Assembly: GCA_024291935.2 (NCBI GenBank) | Contig: CM044309.1 | Span: 6,758,001 to 6,822,000, forward strand | DNA: 64,000 bases | From: Okapia johnstoni | Lineage: Eukaryota > Chordata > Mammalia > Artiodactyla > Giraffidae | Direction: 5' to 3' | Shown: positions 21,611 to 33,200 of the stretch, piece after piece | How the letters are laid out: each line of letters begins with the position of its first letter | Position numbering within the stretch: position 1 is the first letter of the stretch | Made by a program: the position numbers and the translations under genes | The notes under the pieces: model-generated | What the model saw: the letters and a program-made list of their open reading frames with translations, nothing else | The model's database searches: none | Told to the model about the DNA's origin: nothing

Positions 21611-21826
21611 GAGGCTTTCCTGTGGCTCAGATGGTAAAGAATCTGCCTGCAATACAGGAAACACTGGTTCAACCCTGGGTCAGGAAGATCTCCTGGAGAA
21701 GGGAATGGCAACCCACTCCAGTATTCTGGCCTAGAGAATCCCGTTGACAGAGGGGCCTGGCAGGCTACAGTCCATGGGGTCACAAAGAATCGGACACAAC
21801 TGAGCTACTAACATTTTCACTTTCAT
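21611..21826 (+). mobile_element. Bov-tA SINE
   Basis: gaggctttcctgtggctcag head, a Bov-A body, and the tail 'cggacacaactgagctacta' then 'cattttcactttc'. Full length. Confidence 0.9.
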
Positions 21827-21837
21827 AACTCGGTGTG

Positions 21838-22047
21838 GGCCTCCCTGGTGGCTCAGTGGTAAAGATTCTGCCTGCCAATGTAGGAGACGTGGGTTCTATC
21901 CCTGGGTCGAAAAGATCTCTTGGAGAAAGAAATGGCAATCCACTCCAGTATTCTTGCCTGGGAAATCCCACAGAGAGAGGAGCCTGGCAGGCTACAGTCC
22001 CTGGGGTCTCAAAAGAGTCAGACACGACTTGGTGACTAAACAACAAG
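21838..22047 (+). mobile_element. Bov-tA SINE, tandem neighbour
   Basis: A second full-length Bov-tA lies in the same orientation 12 bp after the previous one. It has a different tail type (cagacacgacttggtgacta then aacaacaag), so it is a separate insertion and not a duplication. Confidence 0.9.
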
Positions 22048-22255
22048 AATGTAGCTTGGTATGACCTCATCTTAATTTCCCAAATTACAATTGCCAAGAC
22101 TGTACTTCCAAATAAGTTCACACTCTAATATTCTGGGTGAACAGGAATTCTGGAATTTTGGGGAGACGCTGCTCTCACCTACCCGACCACGCTGGCATCC
22201 TAATCTTAGACTTCCAACTTTCAGAACTGTGTGAAATAAATGCCAGGTGAAATAG
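22048..22255. mobile_element. MaLR LTR pieces, both orientations
   Basis: 22048-22145 ('tatgacctcatcttaatttc', 'ccaaataagttcacactc') is the antisense 5' end of an MLT1 LTR and probably the missing right part of 20328-20600. 22150-22255 ('gcatcctaatcttagacttc', 'gaactgtgtgaaataaatgc') reads in the sense orientation. Over about 75 bp it matches the reverse complement of 20665-20745 at roughly 85%. Confidence 0.55.
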
Positions 22256-23995
22256 GATTCCATGTTTGGAAATCATTTTTATAAAGCAATTTGTTTGGAA
22301 GCTCTAACAGCCAAAGAAACCAAAGAAGAACAGTCATAGAAATTCTAGCCATCTAAAGCTATGGTGCCTTAAGAACATAATAATAGATAGCTTGTAGAGA
22401 ACAGAAGTATAGGACGGGCCAAGAAAAGCCCTTCTCATCTGAATTCACTCCAATTCTCTTTCAATCATGGGTCTCTTTAAGATATTATTAAGCGTCTGTA
22501 GCATGAGAACTTCATAACCTTAACTTATTAATACTTGTCAACATAAAACCAAGTGTCATGCTGATTAATAAAAACAGAAATCTAAAACCATAGGTAAAAT
22601 TTTTACTTACCAACCTTGGTAAATGAGGTATATTCCATCAGAATTCGAAAGCAGGTTGATCATTTTCATGACTTAAAAACAAATCCATTGTTTACTTCAC
22701 ATGTATGTATTTTTCCATGCAGGCAGCCTAAGTATTTTATCACAGAGGATAAATATATCAGAATTATAATGCTGGGGGGCAGGGGTGGGGGGGGGATGCT
22801 CAAAAATATTTGGAGGGCAAAGTAAGCTGGAAAAAGAAAAAAATGTTTTTCTTTGTAAGAAAATAACATAGAATAAAATAAACAAGCAAGCAAAGGAAGA
22901 AAAAAATGGGAAATAAAACACCACTACAAACACTTGAGGAATAGGAGACAGAAAATCTATGTAGCCAATAAACCCCCTTTTCAGAGAATCTACACCCCGT
23001 CCAATTTTGGAAGTGATGGCCAGGGTGGAGAAGGATCGAGTATACAGGTCACTGAAAAGATAAAAAGCGAAAAGAAACATATAAAAGAGATAGGAAGCGT
23101 GCACCTGACTCTTCTGTGAAAATAATTACACATCACATCTTCTGGTTTCTGTGTTTCCTGGGAGCTTTCCAGTTTTCTGGGCTTGAGATAAAGTGAAAGA
23201 AGGAAGGGCCTTTCCCTCTCTGCCTAGGACCCTAACTCCCTGTCTGAAATCACCCCCAACACCCCTCGGAGTTACCACTCAACTGCCTTCATCTTCTTGT
23301 AGTTTTTCCTTTCCTGACATATTCTTTCCTGCTGTACATTTTTGGGACCGTACTGCGCAGACCAAAAAGAAAAGGTAGGAGGACTAAGCACTAGGATGAA
23401 AACCAAAGAGTGGTCCATCAGAGAGAGGGGGGGGAGGCCGGGGTGGGCTTTGTGTCTTCCACACAATGTCCCGCCAACACAACGTCTCTCCATCACAGCA
23501 CTTAAAATCCTTGTTTACTGTCCATATTCCCTCCAAAGACAGAGAGCATCCTGTGTAGTTGTCCCCATTACTCTAAATCCTGAATAGGGGAAAATCCAAT
23601 ATTTTGAAAGAGGAATTTTAAGAAAACATACTTGAAAAATTCTACTCAGTAGCCAAGTACCTGAAAGGATCTACACTAATTGACATTGTGACAGAGTTCA
23701 GAGCCATTGGGAAGACTATCAGCCAAAGAAAACCATTCCCTCTCATCTAACTATCTAGTCCTTTGGAGTCTGAAAGCCTGATAATCACTATGTCCATAAG
23801 TATTTGTCAAGGGTCAAGAGAGTTACATTAAAGTCCTGAGTAGCACAAAATACATATCACATAGGATCCAGGCTTCAAATACATTACAATCAAGTAGAAT
23901 GAACCAGTAGTATCATATATTCAACTTACATAATGGTTCAATTTAAGGTTTAAGTTATGCAAAGCAAATAATTAATGGATATGAATGTATATGGT
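22256..23995. other. Single-copy DNA with G-run and exon-like block
   Basis: No mobile element is recognised. Two local features stand out: a guanine cluster at 22774-22795, and an open, splice-bounded block at 23228-23374 (see findings). The 135-codon antisense frame at 22697-23104 is F/L/P-rich low-complexity translation. Confidence 0.45.
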
Positions 23996-24203
23996 GGCTT
24001 CCCTGGTGGTTCAGAGGTTAAAGCGTCTGCCTGCAATGCGGGAGATCTGGGTTCGATCCCTGGGTCAGGAAGATCCCCTGGAAAAGGACATGGCAACCCA
24101 CTCCAGTATGCTTGTCTGGGGAATCCCATTGACGGAGGAGCCTGGTGGGCTACAGTCCCCGGGATGGCAAAGAGTCGGACACGACTGAGCGACTTCTAAA
24201 CGC
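23996..24203 (+). mobile_element. Bov-tA SINE
   Basis: ggcttccctggtggttcaga head, 'gggttcgatccctgggtcag' middle, and 'gtcggacacgactgagcgac' tail. It is one of the least diverged copies in the window. Confidence 0.92.
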
Positions 24204-24509
24204 TAAATAAATATTTTTGTACATAGAAAATAAGTGCATAATGAAGATAGGAAGATAGAAGTTACTGGGTATCACTTGGGTTTTGAAAGATAATTGCAGT
24301 GTGGGGAGGTATTTAAGATGAAACTTTTGGATTTCGGTTTTAATACCAGAAGGTTAAATAAAGAGGCAAGAATAATTTTAATGAGGTAAATTCCATTTGT
24401 ATCTCTTATAGAATATTAACTTTCTTAAATTATTTTTAGAAATTATGAATTTGAGTATATGTAAACATTTTAAATCAGTAGGATATAAGGCATTGTTTAT
24501 AGTCACATC

Positions 24510-24610
24510 TTTTTTAAAATTTATTTTTAATTGGAGGATAATTGCTTTACCTTTTAATTGGAGGATAATTGTATGGTTAATGTTTCTTTAGGTTGTAGCT
24601 CAGCCACACA
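24510..24610 (-). mobile_element. L1 3' end, antisense fragment
   Basis: 'aattggaggataattg' occurs twice in tandem (near 24529 and 24557). This is the complement of the L1 3' terminal 'taattatcctccaatt' seen in sense at 30.82 kb. Only about 100 bp remain. Confidence 0.65.
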
Positions 24611-24831
24611 GGTCTCATCTTTGCTTCTACATCAGCCAATACTTCTCCATGCTTTTAACTTCTCGTCTTTTTAAATCTTCCATAACATTTTCTCCTCATT
24701 TATTCTATTCATGTCTTAACTGTGTGTTGCACCGCCTTCCCCTAGAGGCAGACACTACTAGGGTGTACACATAACCTATTCCCTCTTTCTTCTCGAGATT
24801 GATTTTATACCAGATGTATATGTGCTAGGTT

Positions 24832-25184
24832 AAAAATGCCCACCTCCCAGTCTTCTATGTGGCCAGAGGTGAATGTCTGACTCAGTTCTGGTGGATGAGA
24901 CATATGCTGAAGTCAACCGAGTGGGTGTTACAAAAACTGTTGTTTTGTTCAAAGTGCTGGAAGCACCTCTCTGCCTGTCATTCTCCCCCTTAACTTCTTG
25001 CTGGGACAGGGACACAGTGCCAGCGGTAGAACGGCCATCTACTGAACGCAGAAAGAAAGGGGTGTGCCAAGGATAGCACAGCAAGGGGTAAAGCTACTGA
25101 CTTTCTTAAACAGCTACCACGGTTCTGGACTGCCTACCTCTGGACTGGTTGCCACAACAGAAAAATAAGACTTCTTGTCAACTG
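24832..25184 (+). mobile_element. Old MLT1-like LTR, sense
   Basis: 'tgactcagttctggtggatg', later 'ctggactgcctacctctgga' and 'cagaaaaataagacttctt', follow the order of an MLT1-type LTR 3' half. Very diverged. The 84-codon antisense frame inside is not a gene. Confidence 0.45.
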
Positions 25185-25650
25185 AAAAATGCAGTCACAA
25201 CCTGAAAATAGAGAGTTATTTTATTTGGTGGGAATGTTTAGGACTCGTGAGCCCAGGAGACAGCATCTCAGTAGCTCTATGAAAACTGCTGTAAGGAGAC
25301 AGGAGGCGAAGTCAGCCTATATACAAGTTTGCAACAAAGGGAGCAGGCGGTCTGAAAATCAAAGATCGGTTATCAGGTTAAGAAATTTAGCATTCTATGG
25401 GAAGATGCAAGCCTCTGGGCTCACCGAATCCATTCCTTTCATATGCACCTCAGCCACCTGGGGCCAATCCTGTTTCCTTGTCCACCTTGCTTCTTGCATT
25501 CCCCCAGCTCCTCAGCTATCACTGTTGGGGGTGGCAGCTGGATCTCAGTTTGGGGAGCCCACATTCACATTTGGAGGCCAGAAATCGCTGATGGCTGTGA
25601 CATTTCTTGCTTACTAATATGGCAGGAGATATTTTCATTTCACATTCTAA
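25184..25650. repeat. Unresolved LTR-like repeat
   Basis: The order 'gcagtcacaacctgaaaata', 'cccaggagacagcatctcag', 'gtttgcaacaaagggagcag', 'gggaagatgcaagcctctgg' is one I associate with a dispersed ungulate or carnivore LTR, but I cannot name it. A 142-codon open frame (25189-25617) runs through it, with no recognisable protein motif. Confidence 0.4.
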
Positions 25651-25999
25651 TTGTTTAAATCACTGTAAATGTTTCTTTTATGTGGAATAAAATGTAATCC
25701 TAATCAATACAAACAGAAAATAAGTGACCTCTCTCCCTACATTAGCATGTGTATAAATACTTATCCTAAATTCTTTACTTTTTTAAATCTCAGATTGATA
25801 AATAAATTTTAAAAGAAGGAAGAAATAAATATTCAGGAAAATTTTTTAAATATACACAAACTCTTTGGAGATTCTGTTTTGCTCTTTTGATTTTATTGGT
25901 TGTTAGCTTTTCTTTTTTTTTTTTGTCCTCGGTCAAACAGCTTTTTAACGTTATATGCAATATCCTGTTGTGGTGTGGGGGTTTTATTTTTGCTTTTAT

Positions 26000-26125
26000 T
26001 ATTTTTTTTTTTGGTCACACTCCCCCGTTTACAGGATCTTAGTTCCTGACATGGATCTAACTCCAGCCCCTTGCAGTAGAAGGAAGCACATAGTCCTAAC
26101 CACAGGATTGCCAGAAACTCCATGT
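26000..26125 (-). mobile_element. CHR-2-like SINE, antisense
   Basis: 'tttttttttggtcacactcc', 'ggatcttagttcctgacatg', 'gtcctaaccacaggattgcc' is the complement of the CHR-type tRNA-like head and body. Confidence 0.75.
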
Positions 26126-26149
26126 ATTCTTTATTTGTTTGTCTTAATG

Positions 26150-26672
26150 ATGGTTAATTCGTTCACAATTTTCCCTCAGAATAGGGTCTATGTCCCTTTC
26201 CCTTTGAATCAGAGCAGCCTTGTGACTTGCTTATGACCAAAAGAATTCAGCAAAAAAGACTGTGTGATTTCCAAAGCTAGGTCAGCAAGGGCACTGCAAC
26301 CTCAACCTCGTTTGCCTGAACGTTTGCACTTGTCGCCCTGAGCCAAGCTGTGAGAAATCCAACTACTCTCAGGCCACCATTCTGCAAGACTGCCCCATGG
26401 AGAAAGATCCTGTAGAAAGTTCTTGTCTTCAAATTCTTCTAGACCCTGAGCCAAACACAGCAGTAAGCAACACTTCGACCCCCAGCAACTGAGTCCCTCC
26501 TGGCATTTGAGTCTTTTCAGCAGAGGCCAGACATCCTGGAGCAAAGACAAACTGTCCTCAGATAGATCTGTCCAAACTCCTCACCTACACAATTTGTTAG
26601 CAAAATAAAACAGTTACTTTACACTTTTGAATTTGGGGGGATTTTGTGTTGCAGAATAAGTAGCTACAACCC
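26150..26672 (+). mobile_element. MLT1-like MaLR LTR, sense
   Basis: 'ccttgtgacttgcttatgac', 'gtgatttccaaagctaggtc' and the 3' end 'gttagcaaaataaaacag' then 'gttgcagaataagtagctac' follow the MLT1 consensus order in sense. It is a solo LTR without internal sequence. The CHR-2 SINE lies against its 5' end. Confidence 0.65.
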
Positions 26673-29600
26673 TGGAGAAAGTCATTCCTCACACATTTAG
26701 GAATATGTGAAAAGTTCTCCAAAATGAACACAGTGGCCCATCATAATGACCAAATAGGGTCCAAGAGGATGGCAGCAATAATAAAAGCAATACTGTACAT
26801 TTATATTGCATCTTTGAGTCTGTGGCATTCAGGACCCATTACAAGTTTGACTGCCTAACAAAAAAAACCAAATACACAAAAACCCTGTTATGTGTCTAGG
26901 TGTGCTGAAATTCACAAGAAAGATAGTGAGTTCAAACAACCAGAAATAAGCATCTAAACTCGTCAGATAATGTTGAGCTTTCAAACACTCTTGAGATTTT
27001 AGTTTGGCAAACAGTATTCCTTTCCAGGGTATCTAACACTTACACTCCTCTTCCCTCCTCCCGTTATAAAAAGAGCCACATCATTCTCATCATGATCATA
27101 TTTATCTCAAGTCTTCAACCCAAATACTGAAGGTACAGACCATGAAAGGTTTCTATATCATGTTATGCATTTCTCTTATTTTCCATATTTAGTGATGCTT
27201 GATTTCATCTTTTCCCTTTGAGACTATAAATTTACCAAAATCAGAGCCAGTTTTCATTCTTCCTATTAAAAGGTTTAGACATACTTTCTAAATATTTTAT
27301 TCTCTGAAGAATTTCCCTATGCTTTTTGTTATTATAGCAGCAGCATTTCTACAAAATGTTTGCAAAAAAAAAAAAAAATGCCTGTGGGTATTTTGGTCTT
27401 CAATTATCTCCTTTTCCTGCATGGTTTGTCTTGTAGTTATAGATGAGACGTTGAAAGCAAAGTGTCATGAAAACCAGACTCACTGACAGTCATCCAACAA
27501 TTTTCCTTTCAATTCTTTGAAACAAACTTGAAAATTATGAATTTTTTCTCAAATCCTGATATTGTCTTTCTCAAAAAAATCCACTGCATCCTTCCAAAGG
27601 TTTTATTTACTGTCATACCCAGACAGCTGGTATTCTCTCTAAGTTGCTCAGATTACTGTCAAAATTCACTCAATCCAGCCTAAAATTGTGAAGTTAACCT
27701 CCAAAAACTTTGTACTGAAAAACTGAATTGGGGTTTTCTGCTTTGTGCTAAGAATAGAAAGGTACACAGTTCTACAATATGAGTACAGATTTCAAAGTGA
27801 CTATATGGCAGGAAAAAATTTACAAGAATATCTGGCAAACTTATTTATGTTATTAATAAGTATTACAAAGATGTTTTTATTTTTCCTTCAGTTTCTACCA
27901 GAGTATTCTACAGGTTTGTGAATGCACACACATATTGCCAAACTAGGAACGTTAGATCATTGTTTGAGGTTTCAGATTTCACGTCAATGCTATCGTTTTA
28001 ATAAAATGTGGCTATTTATTAATGTTTTAATAATTGGTTAGTCACTACGTGTTTTATTTTTCTTACACAGTTTGAATAAGTACAATGTCTTTAAAAGAGT
28101 TTTCCTTTTCATTCTTTAGAAAGAATTCTTCTCATTTCTTTAGAAAGAAATTCTAAAATATTTTCTCAAAGAAGCTAATTTTTTACAAACATAATTTACA
28201 TGAAATTGATTCTCTTTGAGTGAAATGATATTTTTATCCCATGCTTTGCATCTAAATTGATTTCCAAACTATCAAATGTCCTGTGCTTTGTAATGTTGTT
28301 GGCTTCCCAGAAAGTTCGTATGTTGGCATGACCCTTGAATTTAAAAAACATAACAAAGTATACTGTTATATTTCATGACCTTATATTTCAGAAAGCAGAA
28401 TGCCAAGTAATTAAGGAGTGGACAAATCTTTGGACAATTATTCAGTTTTTTAACAGTTTTGTTATAATGGTTAGGGTAGTCAGTACTCTTGAGATTTGAG
28501 GGCTGGGTAATGGGAATGTATTTATTATGTTTCTGTTGAGGGTCTCCTGGTGCTTTTATAAGAAAAGGCAAATTGCCTTCTTTGAGACAGTGCATAGAAC
28601 AGCACAATAATCTTCCCTTATGACAAATGCCCTAACTTCCAGAAATGTTAGAGAATTTCCAGATGCTGCAAAAAAAAAAAAAAAAGAATCCAACCAAAAC
28701 CAAACACTTTAAGTTCATGCACAATAAGAAAACTAAAGTGGTGATTTCTGCCTGGATTTATAAGATTTTTCAAATATTCTTCTCAAGTCCTTAATCCACC
28801 CACACCCCCTAACCATGACCCCACCTTTTTATTTTTGCAAGCTGTTCCTATGTACTTTATGTCTAGACACATTGAACTCCAGTCCACTGTACTTACTATC
28901 TGTCTGTTGCAATAAAATTTGAAGTTATCCAGGGCAGGGACAATTTTTTTTTAATCCTATATTCACATCAACTAACAGAATGTCTGAAATAAAGATATGA
29001 GGATAGAATGGAATAGTGAAGTGGAATAAAGTTACTTCACTGAGAGGCATGATAAAGTAAGTGTGTATGCAAGTGTCGTCATGGTCACAGGTGTCTGCAA
29101 AATACATGCTAGGCAGTCTCTTAATGATTCACCCTCACCAAAAATCACAAAATTTGGCAAGTTGAATGATAATTGAAAACACAATTAATGCTACCACTCT
29201 TTTATATTGTTTACATTAAATTTCACAAATATTATTAGCAATATGAAAAGGACAACATTGATTACTTTCCAAAGTTGCACAACTTGCTTCCACACTGCCC
29301 TTCAGGGATTTTTAAAAAGATAAAATTATGGGTCAACTTGATAATCGTAGTGAAAATAACATACACACAGAGCTAATCAGCTTAATAATTGTTTATTTTG
29401 GTAAAATAAATTAGACTTCTGCAGTTGTAGCAAAGGCCTACAGGGAGATAATGCCACTACACATTGCAACTTGAAAGGCTAACTTCAAATATCAATGCTG
29501 ACCATGACATAAAGTCAGTGAGTTCTTACCAAAAGGTCAGCAGAATTTAGAAAATATAGGTTTCAGGTGAACTCAGACTTACCCATCCTTCTCAAACTGC

Positions 29601-29716
29601 AAAAAAATGGATACTAGTGCTCTGCTGACAAATTCAGGATGTGGCTGAACTTTTATCAGTTGTTATGTTATTCAGTTCATTCCATTAAAATGAAGTGTAT
29701 GCAACGCCATAACAGT
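26673..29716. other. Single-copy AT-rich DNA, 3 kb
   Basis: This is the longest repeat-poor block in the window. It contains A-runs at about 27364-27378 and 28669-28685 and weak L2-like wording near 28830-29000. The 88-codon antisense frame at 28341-28607 has no domain I recognise. No gene called. Confidence 0.45.
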
Positions 29717-30850
29717 CTGGAAATAAAAAAAAAAATAAACAAATGGGACCTAATTAAACTTAAAAGCTTTTTCACAGTAAAGGAAACTATGAGCAAGGTG
29801 CAAAGACAACCCTCAGAATGGGAGAAAATAATGGCAAACAAAACAACTGACAAAGAATTAATCTCTAAAATACACACGCAGCTCACCAGGAAAACAAACA
29901 ACCCAATCAAAAAGTAGGCAGAAGACAGAAAGTGACATTTCTCCAAAGAAGACATACAGATGGCTAATGAATACATGAAAAGATGCTCAACATTGCTCAT
30001 TATTAGAGAAATGCAAATCAAAACCACAATGAAGGATCATCTCACACTGGTCAGAATGACCATCAGCAAAGAGTCTACAAACAGTAAATGCTGGAGAAGC
30101 TATGGAGAAAAGGGAACCCTGTTACACTGTTGATGGGAATGCAAACTGATATAACCACTAAGAACAATGTTAAGATTCATTCCTTAAAAAAAAAAAACTA
30201 GGAATAAAAATACCATATAATCCAGCAATCCCACTACTGGGTACATATCCTGAGGAAACCAGAATTGAAAAAGACACACGTGCCACGATATTCATTGCAG
30301 CACTATTTACAATAGCTATGAGAGGGAAGCAACCTAGATGTCTATCGGCAGATGAATGGATAAGGAAGTTGTGGTATATATACCCAATGGAATATTACTC
30401 AGCCATAAAAAGGAATGATCTGAGATGAACCTAAAACCCATTATACAGAATGAGGTAAGTCAGAAAGAGAAAAATACTGTATACTAATGCATATGTATGG
30501 AATCTAGAAAGATGCTACCAACAACACTATGTCCAGGTCAGCCAAGGAGACCCAGATGTAGAGAACAGAATTTTGGACTCAGTGGGAGAAGGAGAGAGTG
30601 GGATGATTTGAAAGAAAAGCCCTGAAACATATACATCATCATATTTAAAATAGATAGCCATTGGGAATTTGATGTATGATGCAGGGCAACCAAAGCCAGT
30701 GCTCTGACAACCTGGACGGATGGGGTTGGGGGGAGGTGGGAGGGGAACATAGGTTGGAGGGGCAAATGTGTGCCTATGACTGATTCATATTGACGTGTGG
30801 CAAAACTGTATTGTAAAGTAATTATCCTCCAATTAAATAAATTAATTTGT
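29717..30850 (+). mobile_element. L1 LINE 3' end, sense
   Basis: It covers the C-terminal part of ORF2 (frame at about 29730-29917 starting [12 protein letters not shown], then stops) and the 3' UTR, ending 'taattatcctccaattaaat'. The polypurine 'ggttggggggaggtggga' tract of the L1 3' UTR lies at about 30724-30741. The copy is 5'-truncated; ORF2 is broken by stops. Confidence 0.88.
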
Positions 30851-30870
30851 TTTAATGTATTAGTGTTTAA

Positions 30871-31066
30871 AGTGAAAGTGAAGTCGCTCAGTCATGTCCA
30901 ACTCTTGCGATCCCATTGACTGTAGCCTACCAGGCTCCTCTGTCCACGGGATTTTCCAGGCAAGAATATTGGAGTGGGTTGCCATTTCCTTTTCCAGGAG
31001 ATCTTCCCGACCAAGGGATTGAATCCAGGTATCCTGCATTTACCATCTGAGCCACCAGGGAAATCT
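30871..31066 (-). mobile_element. Bov-tA SINE, antisense, 13-bp TSD
   Basis: It opens gtgaaagtgaagtcgctcag and ends with the reversed head 'ccatctgagccaccagggaa'. It is bracketed by tattagtgtttaa at 30858-30870 and 31067-31079, a perfect 13-bp duplication. It inserted just beyond the L1 3' end. Confidence 0.95.
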
Positions 31067-31079
31067 TATTAGTGTTTAA

Positions 31080-31844
31080 GCTTTCCCCTTATTCACCTAG
31101 CTAAAAAGATTTCTGAGAACAGCTCATTCTATCTCTTTTGCTCCCCACCCCTTTCCACCTGAAATCAACTCTTTCTGGCTCTAAATGTAAAGCTAAATAG
31201 GATCAGGAGAGACAGAAGGAAACTGGGTTTATAGAGTTAGAGATGGGGGTAATTTCTCAGAGAATGTGGGATGAGAAGAGGCTTGGGAGTTTGTTGCATA
31301 AGGAAAATACAGAGGGAAGAATTTTTTAAGTGTTACTGTTGTATTCTTAATCTTCCCCACCCTGGCCCCTTCACTGTTTGGGGAATCCAATAAAGAACTC
31401 AGAGTGTGAAGGACTGTGAAGCTCATGTTTTAAGGATTCCATGACATAAATAAAGCTCAGAGGGTTTACATATTCAGGATTCACCATGATTCACCAGGAT
31501 ACAGCAGATCCTGCAAGACTTCTAAAGAGGCAGGGTTACATTACGAAAAGAAATGCATGATATGGCGTCAAATAAACAAGCCTGACACCTGTTGCTTCCA
31601 CTTACTGTGTACTCTTGAGCATGTCACTCTCCTCTGATAATAATACTGACAAGGCAGGATTTTACAGAAAGAACTCAGTACCTGGTATGTAATCAGTTGG
31701 TTGTTGTAAATGCATATTCATTCAAACTGTGAATTATCAATTGTTGATAACAATACCCTTATGTCATTTGCTCACTGAACCTTTTGCCAGTTGCTGAAAA
31801 CAATGCATTCTTCAGGAATATAATTAATAATACACCATATAGCA
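31080..31844. other. Single-copy DNA, no gene seen
   Basis: AT-rich with no recognised repeat. Small open frames only. Confidence 0.45.
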
Positions 31845-32025
31845 TTTGCCATTTATAAAGCACTTTAAAAAAAACTAATATAATCCTTACCACAACTCAG
31901 TTAGGTATACCTCAGTATTAATGCCCCAACAAATAAACTGACCCTCAAAGAAGTGCAAAGCCAGCCAGCAACTGATAGGGTTGAAGTTTGAATCCAGATC
32001 ACCTGGACCTCATTCCTGTGTTATT
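31845..32025 (-). repeat. MIR SINE, antisense
   Basis: 'ccatttataaagcactttaa', 'tataatccttaccacaactc' and 'agccagccagcaactgatag' are the complement of MIR. Confidence 0.65.
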
Positions 32026-32289
32026 TCATTGTTACAATAAGGTTATATCATGCAAAATATAGCAAAGATAGAGCACAAGTTCCTTAAGAAGAAGATAATC
32101 TACAGCAAGGGAATCTATACCCAAGATATTCATATCAGAATATGAAGAGCCCCATTTCAAGAAATTTTTGACACAATCACTGGCATATTCTCTAAATTGA
32201 AAGGAAGTGTCATTCCATCTGTCCAGAGGAAATATGCAGCTCCAAAGAACAGGAGCTTTTGCTTTAAGGAGGTAAACATCAGTGACCTC

Positions 32290-32577
32290 ATTACTGCTTC
32301 TACGCCTAACCCAAGTCCCCCAATCTCTTCTCTACCTGGCTAACCTGTCTCCTCTAGGAAATTTTGCTCATTCTTGGCTCCACCCCAGGCGAAGTCAGAG
32401 GTCTCATCTCTATCTTCTCACATATTTTGCACACCTCCATCATAGCCCTCACATATACTAGAATGCAATCTCAATGAGGTTTTTTGTCTAGTTCACCAGT
32501 GTGTTCCTACCATCTATTAACAGAACAGTGCCAGGCGTATAAAATGGCTCAACGAACATGCATAGAATAAATGAATT
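32290..32577 (+). repeat. L2 LINE 3' end
   Basis: 'ctcacatattttgcacacct', 'aatgcaatctcaatgaggtt', 'gaacagtgccaggcgtataa' and 'gaataaatgaatt' are the order of an L2 3' terminus. Confidence 0.6.
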
Positions 32578-32754
32578 TACTGCTTTTGAATTGTTCAATG
32601 TCTAGATCACCAGCATAAACATTCTTTAAGAGTAGAGGTTCCTCTATATATACTCAGGCCCTGGAATAGATTTTAGCATACCCAAATATTTCTTATGGAT
32701 TTGTTAAATAATACCTATTTAGCACCAGGCACTTAGTCCTTCTGTATAATCACC

Positions 32755-32950
32755 CCTATATTTCTCATCGTACTCTAGAAGGTAGGTAATATTATCCTGT
32801 CCATTTCACAAATGAGGAAACTCAGGCACAAAATACATTAGGCAACTGCATGAAGTCACACAGTTAAAGAGTGGCTGGCAAGACCAGAAGTGCAATCCAA
32901 GCAGTCCAGCTCCAGAGTCCACATTCCTAACCAATGCGCTCTATTAAATG
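32755..32950 (-). repeat. MIR SINE, antisense
   Basis: The core 'aatgaggaaactcaggcac', 'tgaagtcacacagttaaaga' and 'accaatgcgctctatt' are a clear antisense MIR. Confidence 0.85.
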
Positions 32951-33154
32951 CACACATACATAAACATGCCTACAAAATGAAGAGACAACAACGATACATC
33001 CAGTGATGGGAAACTGTAGATGAGGTAGCTGCTAATTTGACCAGGGGATGATGGAAGTCTTCATATTATAAGTAACATTTGAGTCCCTCATTGAAGGCTG
33101 AAGTTCAACAGGCAGTAAATAAAGTATTTAATGCTGATGTTTATTACAAACAAC

Positions 33155-33198
33155 ATTATCTACTTGTAATCTAAACATTATCTACTTGTAATCTAAAC
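33155..33198. repeat. 22-bp perfect tandem duplication
   Basis: attatctacttgtaatctaa+ac occurs at 33155-33176 and again at 33177-33198 without mismatch, right before the BovB insertion point. The end of the second unit overlaps the BovB target-site duplication. Confidence 0.92.
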
Positions 33199-33200
33199 AT

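Noticed and set aside
20328..22255. A provirus with two LTRs enclosing internal genes.
   Set aside because: The LTR-like pieces are diverged MaLR solo LTRs. The sequence between them is BovB and SINEs, and no retroviral gene is visible.
22697..23104. 135-codon antisense frame resembling a membrane protein.
   Set aside because: The hydrophobic look comes from T-rich low-complexity DNA and runs of F and P. No family resemblance.
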